A DNA stretch of 64,000 nt, taken from Candidatus Endobugula sertula. GTDB taxonomy: Bacteria > Pseudomonadota > Gammaproteobacteria > Pseudomonadales > Cellvibrionaceae. The stretch covers positions 1-64,000 of the forward strand of contig MDLC01000006.1 in NCBI GenBank assembly GCA_001723645.1, given 5' to 3'. This document shows, piece by piece, positions 9,780 to 20,082 of this stretch; the stretch's first letter is position 1, and each line of letters starts with the position of its first letter. A program made the translations under genes and the position numbers. Below the pieces are notes generated by a model. That model was not told the DNA's origin, searched no databases, and saw only the letters and a list, made by a program, of their open reading frames with translations.

Positions 9780-10349
9780 ATGTATGAAAAACGCCAATTT
9801 TTTCGTATCCAACAAGATGTAGTCTTTAATTTCCATTCGGTCACAAATGATAACGTAGTACATAATCGACCAGAACAATATTTTGAACATAGTGAGACCT
9901 TATGTTTATTTTCAGAGTTTCAAAACATTGATAGTAATAGCGCTCCATTGCTTGAGTCTATTCAACAGGGAGCCCCCCTCGTTGCGGAATATCTTGGAAC
10001 CATAAACCAAAAGTTGAATTTAATGTGCCAACAGGTCTTATCTCATCAGTCGTCAGTACATGATATCGACAGTGGCCGAATTGACCTTAGCCAGGGAGGG
10101 TTTTCCTTTCAATGTGATCATCCCATTGGGGTTGAAAGTTGGTTAGCGGTTAAGCTCATTTTTCTGCCTTCTTACACGGGTATCATTAGTTACGGGCAAG
10201 TCACTCGCAATGTCATGCAAGCAGATGAATCCCATCTAATTGGTGTGCGTTTTCACGGAATAACCGATGAGCAATCAAAGATCATTGCCAAACAAATATT
10301 AAATACGCAGGTGGTGGAAAGGCAACAACACTACGCCTTCCAACATTAA
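9780..10349 (+). CDS. PilZ-domain protein
   Basis: The 189-residue protein begins 'MYEKRQFFRIQQDVVF', which contains an RxxxR-type cyclic-di-GMP-binding element. A second conserved block follows near residue 100, 'IDLSQGGFSF', standing for the PilZ (D/N)xSxxG motif. The arrangement suggests c-di-GMP binding. The middle ('LLESIQQGAPLVAEYLGTIN') is helical. A PilZ-type gene is also found beside lolCDE in Pseudomonas. No output domain is visible, so its target is unknown. Confidence 0.75.
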   Translation: MYEKRQFFRIQQDVVFNFHSVTNDNVVHNRPEQYFEHSETLCLFSEFQNIDSNSAPLLESIQQGAPLVAEYLGTINQKLNLMCQQVLSHQSSVHDIDSGRIDLSQGGFSFQCDHPIGVESWLAVKLIFLPSYTGIISYGQVTRNVMQADESHLIGVRFHGITDEQSKIIAKQILNTQVVERQQHYAFQH

Positions 10350-10589
10350 TCCCCAGACACTCCGTTGCTCTATAGCTTTTAAACCTCCTTTTCAGACTGT
10401 CCATGATGATCAGTCTCTTACATATAAGGAGTAGCAATCTCTAATCCTCTAAAAAACACTTGACTCTTGCGCTTCTAGCTCTTAATCACGATAATACGCG
10501 CCTTCAGCATAGACTTGATATTGCCCTGAACTTTTTCGACTCTATTTTACTAACTGCTAATTTGATAGCTAAACAAACAAGGTGACCCC

Positions 10590-12044
10590 GTGGTAAATCG
10601 ACCTCAACCTGATGATTATTTTAAAGATTGGAAAGAACGTGAAGCATTGGCTGAAGCGATGATTCCAATGATTGGCAAACTCTATCGTGAAAGCAATGTT
10701 AAGGTGTATATATATGGCAAATCGTTAATGAATCGCTCTGTTATTGATCTTATGAAACATCATCGAACAGTGCGTCAAGTGGAAGAGAATGAGTTGTCTG
10801 AGTTTGAAACCTTCCCAGTACTGCAAGCAATGACCAAAATTGGTTTAGGTAGCTGTCATATTGATTTGGGCAAGTTGTCTGTTAAATTTATGGGACAACC
10901 TAAAGGAACTAATGTTGACAACTGGGTAGCGAATGAATTAGCACAGTACATGGGTATTGCCGAAAAAGTGCTGGGTAAACCTCAGGATGTAGTTATCTAT
11001 GGGTTTGGCCGTATTGGTCGTATTTTAACGCGCTTATTAATTGAAAAAGTGGGTAGTGGAGATCAACTGCGTTTGCGTGCCATTGTAGTCCGTAAAGGCA
11101 AAAGCCCTAACGATTTGGTAAAACGCTCTAGTCTGTTGCGTCGCGATTCTGTTCACGGCAGTTTTAAAGGCACAATTCGTGTCGTTGAAGAAACCAATAC
11201 CCTAGTTTGTAATGGCACTGAGGTGAAAGTGATTTATGCTAACTCGCCTAGTGAAATTGATTACACAGAATACGGTATTAATGATGCCATCCTGATGGAT
11301 AGTACGGGTGTATGGCGTGATAAAGCTGGCCTATCTCAACATATTGAGCGCCCAGGCATTAAGAAAGTATTGCTGACGGCTCCTAGTAAAGACGACATGA
11401 AAAATGTAGTTTACGGTATCAATAGTGATTCTATTACGCCAGAAGATACCATCATTTCTGCAGCTTCCTGTACGACTAATGCGATTACTCCAGTATTAAA
11501 AGCGATTATGGATAAATACGGCATTATTAAAGGCCATGTGGAAACAGTGCATGCCTACACCAATGACCAGAATCTGATTGATAATTATCATCCAGGTGAA
11601 CGTCGTGGTCGTAGTGCGGCTTTGAATATGGTACTAACAGAAACGGGGGCAGCTAAAGCGGTGCAAAAAGCCATTCCGGAGTTAGCCGGTAGGTTAACTG
11701 GTAACTCTATTCGAGTGCCTACGCCAAATGTATCAATGGCGATTCTTAATCTACAAATGAACGAAAGTACTTCCAAGGAAGAACTCAATGAATATATGAG
11801 AGAAGTGGCACTGCATTCTTCATTACAACAGCAAGTCGATTATACTAATTCACCTGAAGTGGTTTCCTCTGATTTTGTAGGTTCACGCCATGCCTGTATT
11901 TTTGATAGTAAAGCGACAATCGTTAATGATGATACCTGTGTACTTTACTGTTGGTATGACAATGAGTTTGGTTACAGTTGTCAGGTGATCCGATGCCTTG
12001 AGCAAATGGCGGGAGTGAACTTCCAGGTTTATCCAGACGTTTAA
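10590..12044 (+). CDS. Glyceraldehyde-3-phosphate dehydrogenase, long type with N-terminal extension
   Basis: This NAD(P)-dependent enzyme oxidises glyceraldehyde 3-phosphate. The 484 residues consist of an N-terminal extension of about 125 residues and a canonical GAPDH core: nucleotide-binding 'VVIYGFGRIGRILTRLL', catalytic 'SAASCTTNAITP' with Cys294, 'HAYTNDQNLIDNYH', and 'WYDNEFGYSCQV' at the C-terminus. The GTG start at 10590 follows 'AAGGTGA', a good ribosome-binding site. The same long paralogue lies next to mfd and nqr in P. aeruginosa; there, too, it is not the main glycolytic gapA. A gluconeogenic role is an inference. Confidence 0.9.
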   Translation: MVNRPQPDDYFKDWKEREALAEAMIPMIGKLYRESNVKVYIYGKSLMNRSVIDLMKHHRTVRQVEENELSEFETFPVLQAMTKIGLGSCHIDLGKLSVKFMGQPKGTNVDNWVANELAQYMGIAEKVLGKPQDVVIYGFGRIGRILTRLLIEKVGSGDQLRLRAIVVRKGKSPNDLVKRSSLLRRDSVHGSFKGTIRVVEETNTLVCNGTEVKVIYANSPSEIDYTEYGINDAILMDSTGVWRDKAGLSQHIERPGIKKVLLTAPSKDDMKNVVYGINSDSITPEDTIISAASCTTNAITPVLKAIMDKYGIIKGHVETVHAYTNDQNLIDNYHPGERRGRSAALNMVLTETGAAKAVQKAIPELAGRLTGNSIRVPTPNVSMAILNLQMNESTSKEELNEYMREVALHSSLQQQVDYTNSPEVVSSDFVGSRHACIFDSKATIVNDDTCVLYCWYDNEFGYSCQVIRCLEQMAGVNFQVYPDV

Positions 12045-12610
12045 CAAATGTTAGATTAGCTTGATAAATGAGCTATAAAGGCCTTAGCAATTTAATACCA
12101 ATCGTTTTTTTGCTAGGGCCTGTTCACTCTCATTTTGATAAAACGTGTGGATGGAAATGACAAAATTGCCATTTAAAATTATCGAACATTGATTACCTGT
12201 CGAGAGAGGCAATATAAAAATCTCTAATATACACGTGATAAATGCTACTTTATATATAGCAGAGCATGGCTGTAACCAGTTGGTTAGTGCGAACAGGCCC
12301 TAGTGTCTTTTTCGTTCAATTAATAACCTAAACATAGGTATTTTATTTATTTTTATAGCTAAAATACACATTTCTTCTGGAAACTGTGACCATTGAAGAC
12401 TTATAATTGCGCCGTTTAAGAGTAGGCGGTGCGTTTTTGCATTCATTGTCTACACTATATAAATATTAGAGCTGTTGACCTCATTATTTTCGAGATTACA
12501 ACAGAGGGCAATTCAATGAGTGTGAATAGGCCCAAAACTCTGTAACAAAACGTGTCTTAAGCGGGTCCACGTTTTATCACCAATCCAATTATCAATTAGG
12601 CTATAGACGC
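12045..12610 (+). other. Intergenic region between the GAPDH gene and nqrA
   Basis: These 566 bp contain no credible gene. Positions 12080-12090 (GGCCTTAGCAA) and 12110-12120 (TTGCTAGGGCC) can form an imperfect hairpin behind the GAPDH gene, but the T run lies in the loop, so it is not a standard terminator. The centre is occupied by the MITE-like element listed separately. The last 300 bp are AT-rich and must hold the nqr promoter; I could not place its -35 and -10 boxes with confidence. Confidence 0.5.
12117..12299. mobile_element. MITE-like element with inverted ends and CTAG flanks
   Basis: A 183-bp AT-rich, non-coding segment starts GGCCTGTTC and ends with its exact reverse complement GAACAGGCC. 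Both ends are flanked by CTAG (12113-12116 and 12300-12303). Because CTAG is a palindrome, the 13 bp CTAGGGCCTGTTC read as a perfect inverted repeat, or as 9-bp ends plus a 4-bp target duplication. CTAG-type targets are known for some IS5-group elements. No transposase is encoded, so it would be mobilised in trans. Confidence 0.55.
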
Positions 12611-13954
12611 ATGATTAAAATTCGTCAAGGTTTGGAGCTACCTATTAGTGGCAGCCCAGAACAGGTCATATACAATGCACCTGTTCCAAAAACCGTCGCG
12701 GTAATCGGCCCTGATTACCACGGAATGAAACCCACTATGGCGGTTAAGGAAGGCGACCGTGTCAAGTTGGGACAACTACTATTTTGTGATAAGAAAACTG
12801 ACGGCGTAAAATATACGGCACCTGCTTCAGGTACGGTTATCGCTATCAATCGTGGAGCACGACGTGTTTTACAATCTGTTGTCATTGAAATCAATGGCGA
12901 TGAGAAAGAAACCTTTGCACGATATAGCGTTGACGATATTGCAGGCATTGAATATGATAAAGTTGTTGAAAACCTCGTTGAGTCAGGTTCCTGGACAGCT
13001 TTTCGAACCCGTCCTTACAGTAAAGTGCCCGCTATTAATAGTGTACCTGCTTCTATTTTTGTGACAGCAATGGATACTAATCCTCTAGCTGCTGATCCAG
13101 CCGTAGTGATTACAACAGAGAGGGAGGCATTTAATACGGGTTTGTTGATCTTAACCAAACTGACAGAAGGTAATATCTTTGTTTGTAAAGCAGAAGGAGC
13201 TGATTTTTCAGCGCCAAACCAACCCAAAATCAACATAGAAAGTTTTTCTGGTATTCATCCCGCAGGTAATGCTGGTACCCATATTCATTATCTTGATCCT
13301 GTTAACGTGAATAAAACCGTGTGGACCATTGGTTACCAAGAAGTGATCGCTATAGGCCACTTATTTTTAAGTGGCAGCCTTTATACCCAAAGAGTCGTGT
13401 CTTTGGCGGGCCCGCGAGTCACGTCTCCTCGTTTATTAAAAACTCAATTGGGGGCTAATATTGATGACTTGTGTGCAGGTAGTGTAGAGGGGAGCAATAA
13501 CCGCATTATTGCTGGTTCAGTTTTTGGTGGCCGTACAGCACAAGGGCCGTTCGCCTTCTTAGGTCGTTACCATAATCAGATAACCGTTTTACAAGAAGGG
13601 AATGACAGGCCATTTCTTCATTATTTACGTGCAGGTACTAATAGTTTTTCAATGTTGGGGATTTATATTTCTAGCCTGCTTAGTGGCAAAAAATTTGATT
13701 TTACAACCACCACCAATGGTAGTGAGCGTGCGATGGTACCCATAGGGACTTATGAAAATATTATGCCTTTGGATATTTTACCCACACAGTTGCTACGTGC
13801 ATTGATTGTAGAAGATACTGAGATGGCTCAAAAACTAGGGTGTTTGGAATTGGATGAGGAAGATTTAGCGTTGTGTACCTTTGTTTGCCCTGGTAAGTAT
13901 GAGTACGGACCCATTTTACGTAATAACTTAACACGAATTGAGATGGAGGGCTAA
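12611..13954 (+). CDS. nqrA: Na+-translocating NADH:quinone oxidoreductase subunit A
   Basis: NqrA is the cytoplasmic ubiquinone-associated subunit of the sodium-pumping NADH dehydrogenase. The 447-residue product has the family's opening '[18 protein letters not shown]', '[18 protein letters not shown]', '[20 protein letters not shown]' and the '[20 protein letters not shown]' block. It has no membrane helix, as expected. It is the first of six nqr genes, all closely spaced, and nqrB starts 3 bp after it. A sodium-pumping NADH dehydrogenase is common in marine gammaproteobacteria and also occurs in Pseudomonas. Confidence 0.97.
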   Translation: MIKIRQGLELPISGSPEQVIYNAPVPKTVAVIGPDYHGMKPTMAVKEGDRVKLGQLLFCDKKTDGVKYTAPASGTVIAINRGARRVLQSVVIEINGDEKETFARYSVDDIAGIEYDKVVENLVESGSWTAFRTRPYSKVPAINSVPASIFVTAMDTNPLAADPAVVITTEREAFNTGLLILTKLTEGNIFVCKAEGADFSAPNQPKINIESFSGIHPAGNAGTHIHYLDPVNVNKTVWTIGYQEVIAIGHLFLSGSLYTQRVVSLAGPRVTSPRLLKTQLGANIDDLCAGSVEGSNNRIIAGSVFGGRTAQGPFAFLGRYHNQITVLQEGNDRPFLHYLRAGTNSFSMLGIYISSLLSGKKFDFTTTTNGSERAMVPIGTYENIMPLDILPTQLLRALIVEDTEMAQKLGCLELDEEDLALCTFVCPGKYEYGPILRNNLTRIEMEG

Positions 13955-13957
13955 GAG

Positions 13958-15157
13958 ATGAATTTACGCGCATTGTTAGATAGTCTTGAGCCTCACTTCC
14001 ATAAAGGTGGTAAATATGAAAGCTGGTATGCTTTATACGAAGCGGTAGATACCATCTTCTATCGTCCGAGTAGTACCACCAATAATACCTCTCATGTCCG
14101 CGATGGCGTTGATTTAAAACGCATTATGATTACGGTGTGGATGTGTACGTTTCCTGCTATGTTCTACGGTATGTATAACGTGGGCTTTCAGGCAAATACT
14201 ATCATGGCTGATCTCGGTTTAGCCGCCACTGAAGGCTGGCGTGGAGATTTGATTGAATTGTTTGCCGGTTATGATGCTAGCAGTACTTGGGATAACTTTA
14301 TTCATGGTGCCGTTTACTTCCTGCCTATTTATGCCACAGTATTTATTGTGGGTGGTTTCTGGGAAGTGCTGTTTGCTATGAAACGCGGTCATGAAGTCAA
14401 CGAAGGCTTTTTTGTTACTTCAATTTTATTTGCCTTAATTTGCCCACCTAGTTTGCCTTTGTGGCAAGCAGCTATCGGTATTACCTTTGGTGTGGTGATT
14501 GGTAAGGAAGTGTTTGGCGGAACGGGTAAAAACTTTCTTAACCCGGCACTAACAGGCAGGGCGTTTTTATTTTTTGCCTATCCGGCCTATATGTCAGGTG
14601 ACACCGTATGGACTGCGATTGATGGTTACACTGGCGCGACTGCTTTATCACACGCAGCATCAGGTGGTATAGAAGCACTGAATGCACACATTGGTTGGAT
14701 GAATGCCTTCTTTGGAAACATACAAGGTTCCATTGGCGAAGTGTCTACACTGATGATTTTTATCGGTGGTGCAGTACTGTTGATCACTCGTATTGCATCA
14801 TGGCGCATTATGGCTGGTGTAATGGTCGGAATGGTACTGAGTGCTTCGCTACTCAATCTTATTGGCTCTGACACGAATCAAATGTTTAATGTGCCCTGGT
14901 ACTGGCACTTGGTGATGGGAGGCTTTGCCTTTGGTATGGTCTTTATGGCCACAGACCCTGTATCCGCATCAATGACCAATACCGGTAAATGGTGGTTTGG
15001 TGGCCTGATTGGTTTAATGGTGGTGCTGATCCGTGTGGTTAACCCAGCGTTTCCAGAAGGAATGATGTTAGCAATTCTATTCGCCAACTTATTTGCACCC
15101 TTAATTGACCACTTTGTCGTTCAGGCGAACATTAAGCGGAGGTTAGAACGTGTCTAG
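13958..15157 (+). CDS. nqrB: Na+-translocating NADH:quinone oxidoreductase subunit B
   Basis: NqrB is the large membrane subunit and carries a covalently bound FMN and riboflavin. The 399-residue product has about ten hydrophobic segments and the flavin-attachment motif '[10 protein letters not shown]', in which Thr228 is the expected FMN-phosphothreonine. '[20 protein letters not shown]' and '[20 protein letters not shown]' are conserved core blocks. Its 3' end overlaps nqrC by 8 bp, implying translational coupling. Confidence 0.97.
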   Translation: MNLRALLDSLEPHFHKGGKYESWYALYEAVDTIFYRPSSTTNNTSHVRDGVDLKRIMITVWMCTFPAMFYGMYNVGFQANTIMADLGLAATEGWRGDLIELFAGYDASSTWDNFIHGAVYFLPIYATVFIVGGFWEVLFAMKRGHEVNEGFFVTSILFALICPPSLPLWQAAIGITFGVVIGKEVFGGTGKNFLNPALTGRAFLFFAYPAYMSGDTVWTAIDGYTGATALSHAASGGIEALNAHIGWMNAFFGNIQGSIGEVSTLMIFIGGAVLLITRIASWRIMAGVMVGMVLSASLLNLIGSDTNQMFNVPWYWHLVMGGFAFGMVFMATDPVSASMTNTGKWWFGGLIGLMVVLIRVVNPAFPEGMMLAILFANLFAPLIDHFVVQANIKRRLERV

Positions 15158-15920
15158 TAACGATTCTATTCAAAAAATATTTACGGTCGCTTTTTTGCTA
15201 TGTATTGTTTGCTCGATTATCGTATCGACAGCAGCAGTTATGCTAAAGCCAGCTCAAATAGAAAACAAGTCCAGAGATTTCAAAATTAATATTTTAAAAG
15301 CTGGGGGCTTATATAAAGAAGGCGAAAGTATTAACGAACAGTTTTCCCGGATCACGACCAAGTTGGTTGATCTGGAAAGTGGTCATTATACCGATGCAGT
15401 GGATGTAAATACCTACGATCAGCGTAAGGCCAGTAAAGATCCTAGATTATCCGACCCCCTTTCATCAGCCGACGATATCGCTAAAATCTCCAACCGCGAA
15501 AAATATGCAAAAGTTTACTTGGTGCAAGAGGGAGATAACGTAAAAAAGGTCATTCTGCCGATTAAAGGTTATGGTCTTTGGTCAACTCTCTACGGTTTTA
15601 TTTCTTTAAATGCTGACTTAAATACAGTGTCTGGTTTAACCTTTTATGAGCATGGTGAAACGCCTGGATTAGGCGGTGAAGTTGATAACCCTAACTGGAA
15701 AAAACTTTGGTCAGGTAAAAAGGTTTATACTGATGATACTGTTGCCTTAACCGTTATCAAGGGGAAAGTCAGCAGTACAACGCCAAACCCTGAGTACAAA
15801 ATTGACGGGTTATCAGGTGCAACACTAACGACTCGTGGCGTTGATAATCTAGTGAAATTCTGGATGGGTAATATGGGTTACTCAAAATTCCTTAACAACC
15901 TAAAACGTGGAGAGGCTTAA
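15150..15920 (+). CDS. nqrC: Na+-translocating NADH:quinone oxidoreductase subunit C
   Basis: NqrC is anchored by one N-terminal helix ('[20 protein letters not shown]') and exposes an FMN-binding domain to the periplasm. The attachment motif '[12 protein letters not shown]' near residue 223 carries the modified threonine. '[20 protein letters not shown]' and '[14 protein letters not shown]' are the conserved FMN_bind blocks. At 256 residues it is of normal length. The covalent FMN is attached by ApbE, whose gene is two genes beyond nqrE. Confidence 0.97.
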   Translation: MSSNDSIQKIFTVAFLLCIVCSIIVSTAAVMLKPAQIENKSRDFKINILKAGGLYKEGESINEQFSRITTKLVDLESGHYTDAVDVNTYDQRKASKDPRLSDPLSSADDIAKISNREKYAKVYLVQEGDNVKKVILPIKGYGLWSTLYGFISLNADLNTVSGLTFYEHGETPGLGGEVDNPNWKKLWSGKKVYTDDTVALTVIKGKVSSTTPNPEYKIDGLSGATLTTRGVDNLVKFWMGNMGYSKFLNNLKRGEA

Positions 15921-15922
15921 TT

Positions 15923-16582
15923 ATGAAAATCAAAGAAATTCTTTTTAAGCCACTCTTTGAAAACAACCCCATTGCTTTACAAATTCTGGGTATCTGTTCT
16001 GCATTAGCGGTAACCAGTAGCCTAAGAGTTACCATAGTCATGTGTATTGCGGTAATCGTGGTGACTGCATTCTCCAACTTATTTGTTTCTTTAGTACGTA
16101 ATCATGCCCCAAGCAGTATTCGCATTATTGTGCAAATGACGATTATTGCCTCGCTGGTCATCCTAGTTGATCAAGTACTTAAAGCTGTTGCTTACGATAT
16201 TAGTAAACAACTATCCGTATTTGTAGGACTGATCATCACCAACTGTATCGTGATGGGCCGGGCTGAAGCCTTTGCCATGAAAAACCCACCATGGCCCAGT
16301 TTCCTGGATGGTGTGGGCAACGGTTTAGGTTATAGCGTAGTATTACTGGTTCTGGCCTTTGTCCGCGAACTGTTCGGTTCTGGAAAACTGTTTGGCATGG
16401 AAGTATTACCACTGGCAACGGAAGGTGGTTGGTATATTTCAAATGGTATGTTGTTGTTACCACCCAGTGCCTTCTTCCTGATTGGTTTATTTATCTGGAC
16501 CTTGCGTACCTTCGATAAAAAACAGGTAGAGACCAATGAATTTAAAATTGCTCCTAATACTGTAGTATCGGAGGCCCACTAA
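15923..16582 (+). CDS. nqrD: Na+-translocating NADH:quinone oxidoreductase subunit D
   Basis: This 219-residue integral membrane subunit is related to NqrE and RnfA/E. It shows six hydrophobic segments and the family blocks '[20 protein letters not shown]', '[20 protein letters not shown]' and '[17 protein letters not shown]', whose 'TNC' cysteine helps bind the intramembrane iron-sulfur centre with NqrE. It starts 2 bp after nqrC, and its stop codon overlaps the nqrE start (TAATG). Confidence 0.97.
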   Translation: MKIKEILFKPLFENNPIALQILGICSALAVTSSLRVTIVMCIAVIVVTAFSNLFVSLVRNHAPSSIRIIVQMTIIASLVILVDQVLKAVAYDISKQLSVFVGLIITNCIVMGRAEAFAMKNPPWPSFLDGVGNGLGYSVVLLVLAFVRELFGSGKLFGMEVLPLATEGGWYISNGMLLLPPSAFFLIGLFIWTLRTFDKKQVETNEFKIAPNTVVSEAH

Positions 16583-17190
16583 TGGAAGAACTACTCAGCT
16601 TATTTATACGATCGATTTTTATCGACAATATGGCACTGGCTTTCTTTTTAGGTATGTGTACTTTCCTGGCGGTCTCTAAAAAAGTAGAAGCGGCCATTGG
16701 TTTGGGAGTGGCAGTGATTGTTGTACTCACGATTACAACCCCGGTTAATAATTTACTGTATACCTATTTATTGGCCGATGGAGCATTGGCCTGGGCAGGC
16801 TTACCTGATGTTGATCTTAGCTTTCTGGGTTTGATTACCTATATCGGTGTTATCGCTGCTCTGGTACAGATTTTAGAAATGTTTTTAGACAAGTATGTTC
16901 CTGCGCTTTACAACGCTTTGGGCGTATTTCTACCATTGATTACCGTGAACTGTGCAATTCTGGGGGCTGCTCTGTTTATGGTTCAGAGGGATTACAACTT
17001 TGCAGAGAGTGTCGTCTTTGGTGCTGGTTCAGGTGTGGGCTGGGCATTGGCGATTACTGCATTGGCAGGAATTCGTGAAAAAATGAAATACAGCGATATA
17101 CCCGAAGGTTTACGTGGCCTAGGCATTACCTTTATTACCGTAGGCTTGATGTCGTTAGGTTTTATGTCTTTCGGTGGCATTGACCTATAA
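16582..17190 (+). CDS. nqrE: Na+-translocating NADH:quinone oxidoreductase subunit E
   Basis: This is the 202-residue partner of NqrD with inverted membrane topology. '[20 protein letters not shown]' holds the first conserved cysteine, and '[18 protein letters not shown]' the second, which completes the intramembrane Fe centre. Six hydrophobic segments are visible. It is coupled to nqrD by a one-base overlap and is followed after 18 bp by nqrF. Confidence 0.97.
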   Translation: MEELLSLFIRSIFIDNMALAFFLGMCTFLAVSKKVEAAIGLGVAVIVVLTITTPVNNLLYTYLLADGALAWAGLPDVDLSFLGLITYIGVIAALVQILEMFLDKYVPALYNALGVFLPLITVNCAILGAALFMVQRDYNFAESVVFGAGSGVGWALAITALAGIREKMKYSDIPEGLRGLGITFITVGLMSLGFMSFGGIDL

Positions 17191-17208
17191 CGTAGGATAG
17201 AGCAGAAA

Positions 17209-18432
17209 ATGAATGTAGAAATTACTCTTGGTGTTGTCATGTTTACTGGTGTGGTACTGGCTCTCGTGGCCGTTATCTTGTCAGCACGTGCCAAACTGGT
17301 GAATTCAGGTGATGTGACTATCACTGTTAATAACGAAAAGAAAATTACTGTTCCTGCGGGTGGGAAATTGTTACAAACATTAGCAGAAAGTGGTCTATTT
17401 TTGCCTTCTGCCTGTGGTGGTGGCGGTAGCTGTGCACAGTGTAAGTGTATTGTTGAGTCTGGTGGGGGTGGTATTTTACCGACAGAAGAGTCCCACTTTA
17501 CCAAGCGCGAAGCATCTGAAGGTTGGCGGTTATCTTGTCAAGTCGCCGTTAAACAGGATATGAAAATTGAAGTTGAAGATGATGTCTTTGGTGTTAAACA
17601 ATGGGAATGTACAGTTGAATCTAACCCCAATATGGCGACCTTTATTAAAGAGCTTACCCTTAAATTGCCTGAAGGTGAAAGTGTGGACTTCCGTGCAGGA
17701 GGCTATGTCCAACTGGAAGCACCACCACATCATGTCAAATTTAAAGATTTTGATGTAGAAGAAGAATACCGTGGGGATTGGGAACGTTTTGGTTTCTTTG
17801 ATCTGCAATCCAAGGTCGATGAAACTGTTATCCGCGCCTACTCAATGGCTAATTACCCAGAAGAAAAGGGTGTCGTTAAGTTTAATATTCGTATTGCGAC
17901 ACCTCCTCCAGGTTCTCAAGGCATTCCCCCAGGTCAAATGTCTTCTTATGTATTTAACATGAAACCCGGTGATAAAGTCACAGTATATGGCCCATTTGGT
18001 GAGTTCTTCGCCAAAGATACTGACGCTGAAATGGTGTTTATTGGTGGTGGTGCCGGTATGGCACCTATGCGCTCCCATATTTTTGATCAGTTGAAGCGCT
18101 TAAAAAGTGATCGCAAAATGAGCTTCTGGTACGGTGCGCGTTCATTACGTGAGCTGTTTTACCAAGATGAATACGATATGTTGGCAAAAGAAAACGAAAA
18201 TTTTGATTGGTATATCGCTTTATCTGATCCTCAGCCAGAAGACAATTGGGACGGTTTAACAGGTTTTATTCATAATGTCTTGTACGATGAGTACCTAAAA
18301 GATCACCCAGCACCTGAAGATTGTGAGTATTATATGTGCGGGCCTCCAATGATGAATCAGGCAGTCATAAAAATGTTGAAAGACCTAGGTGTTGAAGACG
18401 AAAACATTATGCTTGATGATTTTGGTGGCTAA
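17209..18432 (+). CDS. nqrF: Na+-translocating NADH:quinone oxidoreductase subunit F
   Basis: NqrF is the electron entry subunit: it oxidises NADH through FAD and a [2Fe-2S] cluster. The 407 residues comprise one N-terminal helix ('[20 protein letters not shown]'), a ferredoxin domain with '[14 protein letters not shown]' near residue 70 and a later conserved Cys in 'LSCQVAVK', an FAD-binding '[11 protein letters not shown]', and an NADH-binding '[19 protein letters not shown]'. It ends 'NIMLDDFGG', as in orthologues. It is the last structural gene of the complex. Confidence 0.97.
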   Translation: MNVEITLGVVMFTGVVLALVAVILSARAKLVNSGDVTITVNNEKKITVPAGGKLLQTLAESGLFLPSACGGGGSCAQCKCIVESGGGGILPTEESHFTKREASEGWRLSCQVAVKQDMKIEVEDDVFGVKQWECTVESNPNMATFIKELTLKLPEGESVDFRAGGYVQLEAPPHHVKFKDFDVEEEYRGDWERFGFFDLQSKVDETVIRAYSMANYPEEKGVVKFNIRIATPPPGSQGIPPGQMSSYVFNMKPGDKVTVYGPFGEFFAKDTDAEMVFIGGGAGMAPMRSHIFDQLKRLKSDRKMSFWYGARSLRELFYQDEYDMLAKENENFDWYIALSDPQPEDNWDGLTGFIHNVLYDEYLKDHPAPEDCEYYMCGPPMMNQAVIKMLKDLGVEDENIMLDDFGG

Positions 18433-18439
18433 ACACTAA

Positions 18440-19495
18440 ATGTTCGAAGTGCTGACAAGTCCACTAATAAAAACGAGGCCCAGTGCCTCGTTTTTATTAG
18501 TGGCGTTACTATTGAGCTTATTACTCAGTGGGTGTCGCGAACCCCCTAAATCTCTTATCTTAACTGGTAAAACGATGGGGACAACTTATCGTATTATCCT
18601 CGCCAAGCCAGATACCTCTCTTCATTTAAAACAGTTGCAGGAAAGCATCAACAATGAACTAGTAAAAATTAACCAATTAATGTCGACTTATATTGAAGAT
18701 TCAGAGATATCCCGCTTTAATCGGGCCACTACTAACGAGTGGTTTCAACTATCACCAGAGACCTACGAAGTACTTAACTATAGCCTATCACTATCAGCCC
18801 AAACTGAAGGCAAGTTTGATATTACGGTAGGACCTTTAATCAACCTATGGGGCTTTGGTTATCCAAATAAGGAAGGCTTACCTAGCGACATTGAGATAGC
18901 TGCCGTTATGCCAATGATTGGTTGGCAGTTTATTGAGCTTAATCCCTCTGTATTGCAAGCCCGTAAAAACAAACCCCTTTCTATTGATATGTCGGCAGTA
19001 GCAAAGGGTTATGGTGTGGATCATATTGCTGCACTATTAGACAAATGGCTAATCAAAGATTATCTGGTAGAGATTGGTGGTGAAATTAAGGTGAAGGGAA
19101 CAAATAACCAAAACCAGCAATGGCGCATAGGTATTGAAACCCCTTCGTTACATCAGTCTGGAGCACAGCAAGTGATTGCCTTAAATAACCGCGCAGTTGC
19201 TACCTCTGGAGACTACCGGAACTTTTTTGAGAAAGAGGGTGTGCGTTATTCTCATACCATCGACCCTATGACAGGTAAACCCGTAGTTCACAATATTGCC
19301 TCATTAACTGTTATCAGCAATAGCGCAATGGAGGCCGATGGTTTAGCCACGGCGTTGATGGCTATGGGTGAACAAAAAGCGTTGGGATTGTCAAAGAAAC
19401 ATAACATTCCTATATATATTCTACTATATAAGGGGAAACAGTTTACTTCCGTGCATTCACCAGCATTTGCTGAGTATTTATCGCCTAAACATTAA
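18440..19495 (+). CDS. apbE: FAD:protein FMN transferase ApbE, lipoprotein
   Basis: ApbE attaches FMN covalently to the threonines of NqrB and NqrC. The 351-residue protein begins with a lipoprotein signal ending in the lipobox 'LLLSGC' near residue 32, so it should sit on the periplasmic side of the membrane. 'TGKTMGTTYRI' and 'DITVGPLINLWGFG' are ApbE blocks, and 'SVHSPAFAEYL' lies close to the C-terminus. The conserved Mg-binding and FAD-binding region 'DMSAVAKGYGVD' is present. It follows nqrF after 7 bp and belongs to the same operon. Confidence 0.95.
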   Translation: MFEVLTSPLIKTRPSASFLLVALLLSLLLSGCREPPKSLILTGKTMGTTYRIILAKPDTSLHLKQLQESINNELVKINQLMSTYIEDSEISRFNRATTNEWFQLSPETYEVLNYSLSLSAQTEGKFDITVGPLINLWGFGYPNKEGLPSDIEIAAVMPMIGWQFIELNPSVLQARKNKPLSIDMSAVAKGYGVDHIAALLDKWLIKDYLVEIGGEIKVKGTNNQNQQWRIGIETPSLHQSGAQQVIALNNRAVATSGDYRNFFEKEGVRYSHTIDPMTGKPVVHNIASLTVISNSAMEADGLATALMAMGEQKALGLSKKHNIPIYILLYKGKQFTSVHSPAFAEYLSPKH

Positions 19496-19504
19496 GAGGT
19501 GTTT

Positions 19505-19768
19505 ATGATGGCAACATTTTTACTGGGTTTTATCCTACTGACTTTAGTTATTGCAGCGATGTCAATTGGCGTATTAATGGGGCGCAAGCCCATTACAGGC
19601 TCTTGTGGGGGAGTAGGTGCGGCTCTGAAAGAGAAAGACTATGAATGTGATCTCTGCGGTGGTAATCCTAATAAGTGTGATGTACAACAGAGCTTACAAC
19701 AAAAAAACCAAATGCAAAACGATAACGATCTTGCCTTTGATACAACAACACAACAAGACAGCCAATAG
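19505..19768 (+). CDS. nqrM: Na+-NQR maturation protein NqrM
   Basis: NqrM is a small membrane protein needed to deliver iron to the intramembrane cysteine site of NqrD/NqrE. The 87-residue product has one N-terminal helix and a short C-terminal domain with four cysteines: one in 'GSCGGVGAA' and three in 'CDLCGGNPNKC'. That is the hallmark of the family. The ATG at 19505 follows 'AAGAGGTGTTT' and is preferred over an in-frame GTG at 19499. It closes the nqr operon. The Tc toxin island begins immediately downstream. Confidence 0.93.
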   Translation: MMATFLLGFILLTLVIAAMSIGVLMGRKPITGSCGGVGAALKEKDYECDLCGGNPNKCDVQQSLQQKNQMQNDNDLAFDTTTQQDSQ

Positions 19769-20082
19769 GTTTTAGGTAAGCACTTTGTAGGTCGTAATCA
19801 GAAATATGTTCAAGCAAGTTTAAGTTCGATGTGCGAGACAAACTGAATGGTAATTTACGACCACTCAGAACGCCAGAGAGGATAAATAAAATGTTATACA
19901 CCACATTTATCATACCAACGTTCAATTTAGTACGACATAAACCAACCACAGTCAAGAAGAGGAGAAGTCCCATCCCATTGCTTACCGTAAAGCGACGCGC
20001 TACAACTTATCAGTCCACTTAAACTCCAAATTATCGAGCTCCTGCAAGGCTTCTTCCCCAATAACAGACTGATAAACACGCT
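19769..20082 (+). other. Intergenic boundary region between nqrM and the Tc toxin island
   Basis: These 314 bp separate the nqr operon (plus strand) from the convergent 3' end of the last TcC gene. I see no gene, no RNA and no strong intrinsic terminator. It holds one copy of the 17-bp direct repeat (19875-19891) whose other copy lies at the far edge of the island. In P. aeruginosa no toxin genes lie at this point, so the region is the inferred left junction of an insertion. Confidence 0.5.
19875..19891. repeat. 17-bp direct repeat, left copy at the edge of the Tc island
   Basis: AGAGAGGATAAATAAAA occurs here and, in the same orientation, at 47965-47981. The copies lie just beyond the last TcC gene and just beyond the Tn3-type transposase remnant. 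The match does not extend on either side, and it is AT- and purine-rich, so chance is not excluded. Confidence 0.4.
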
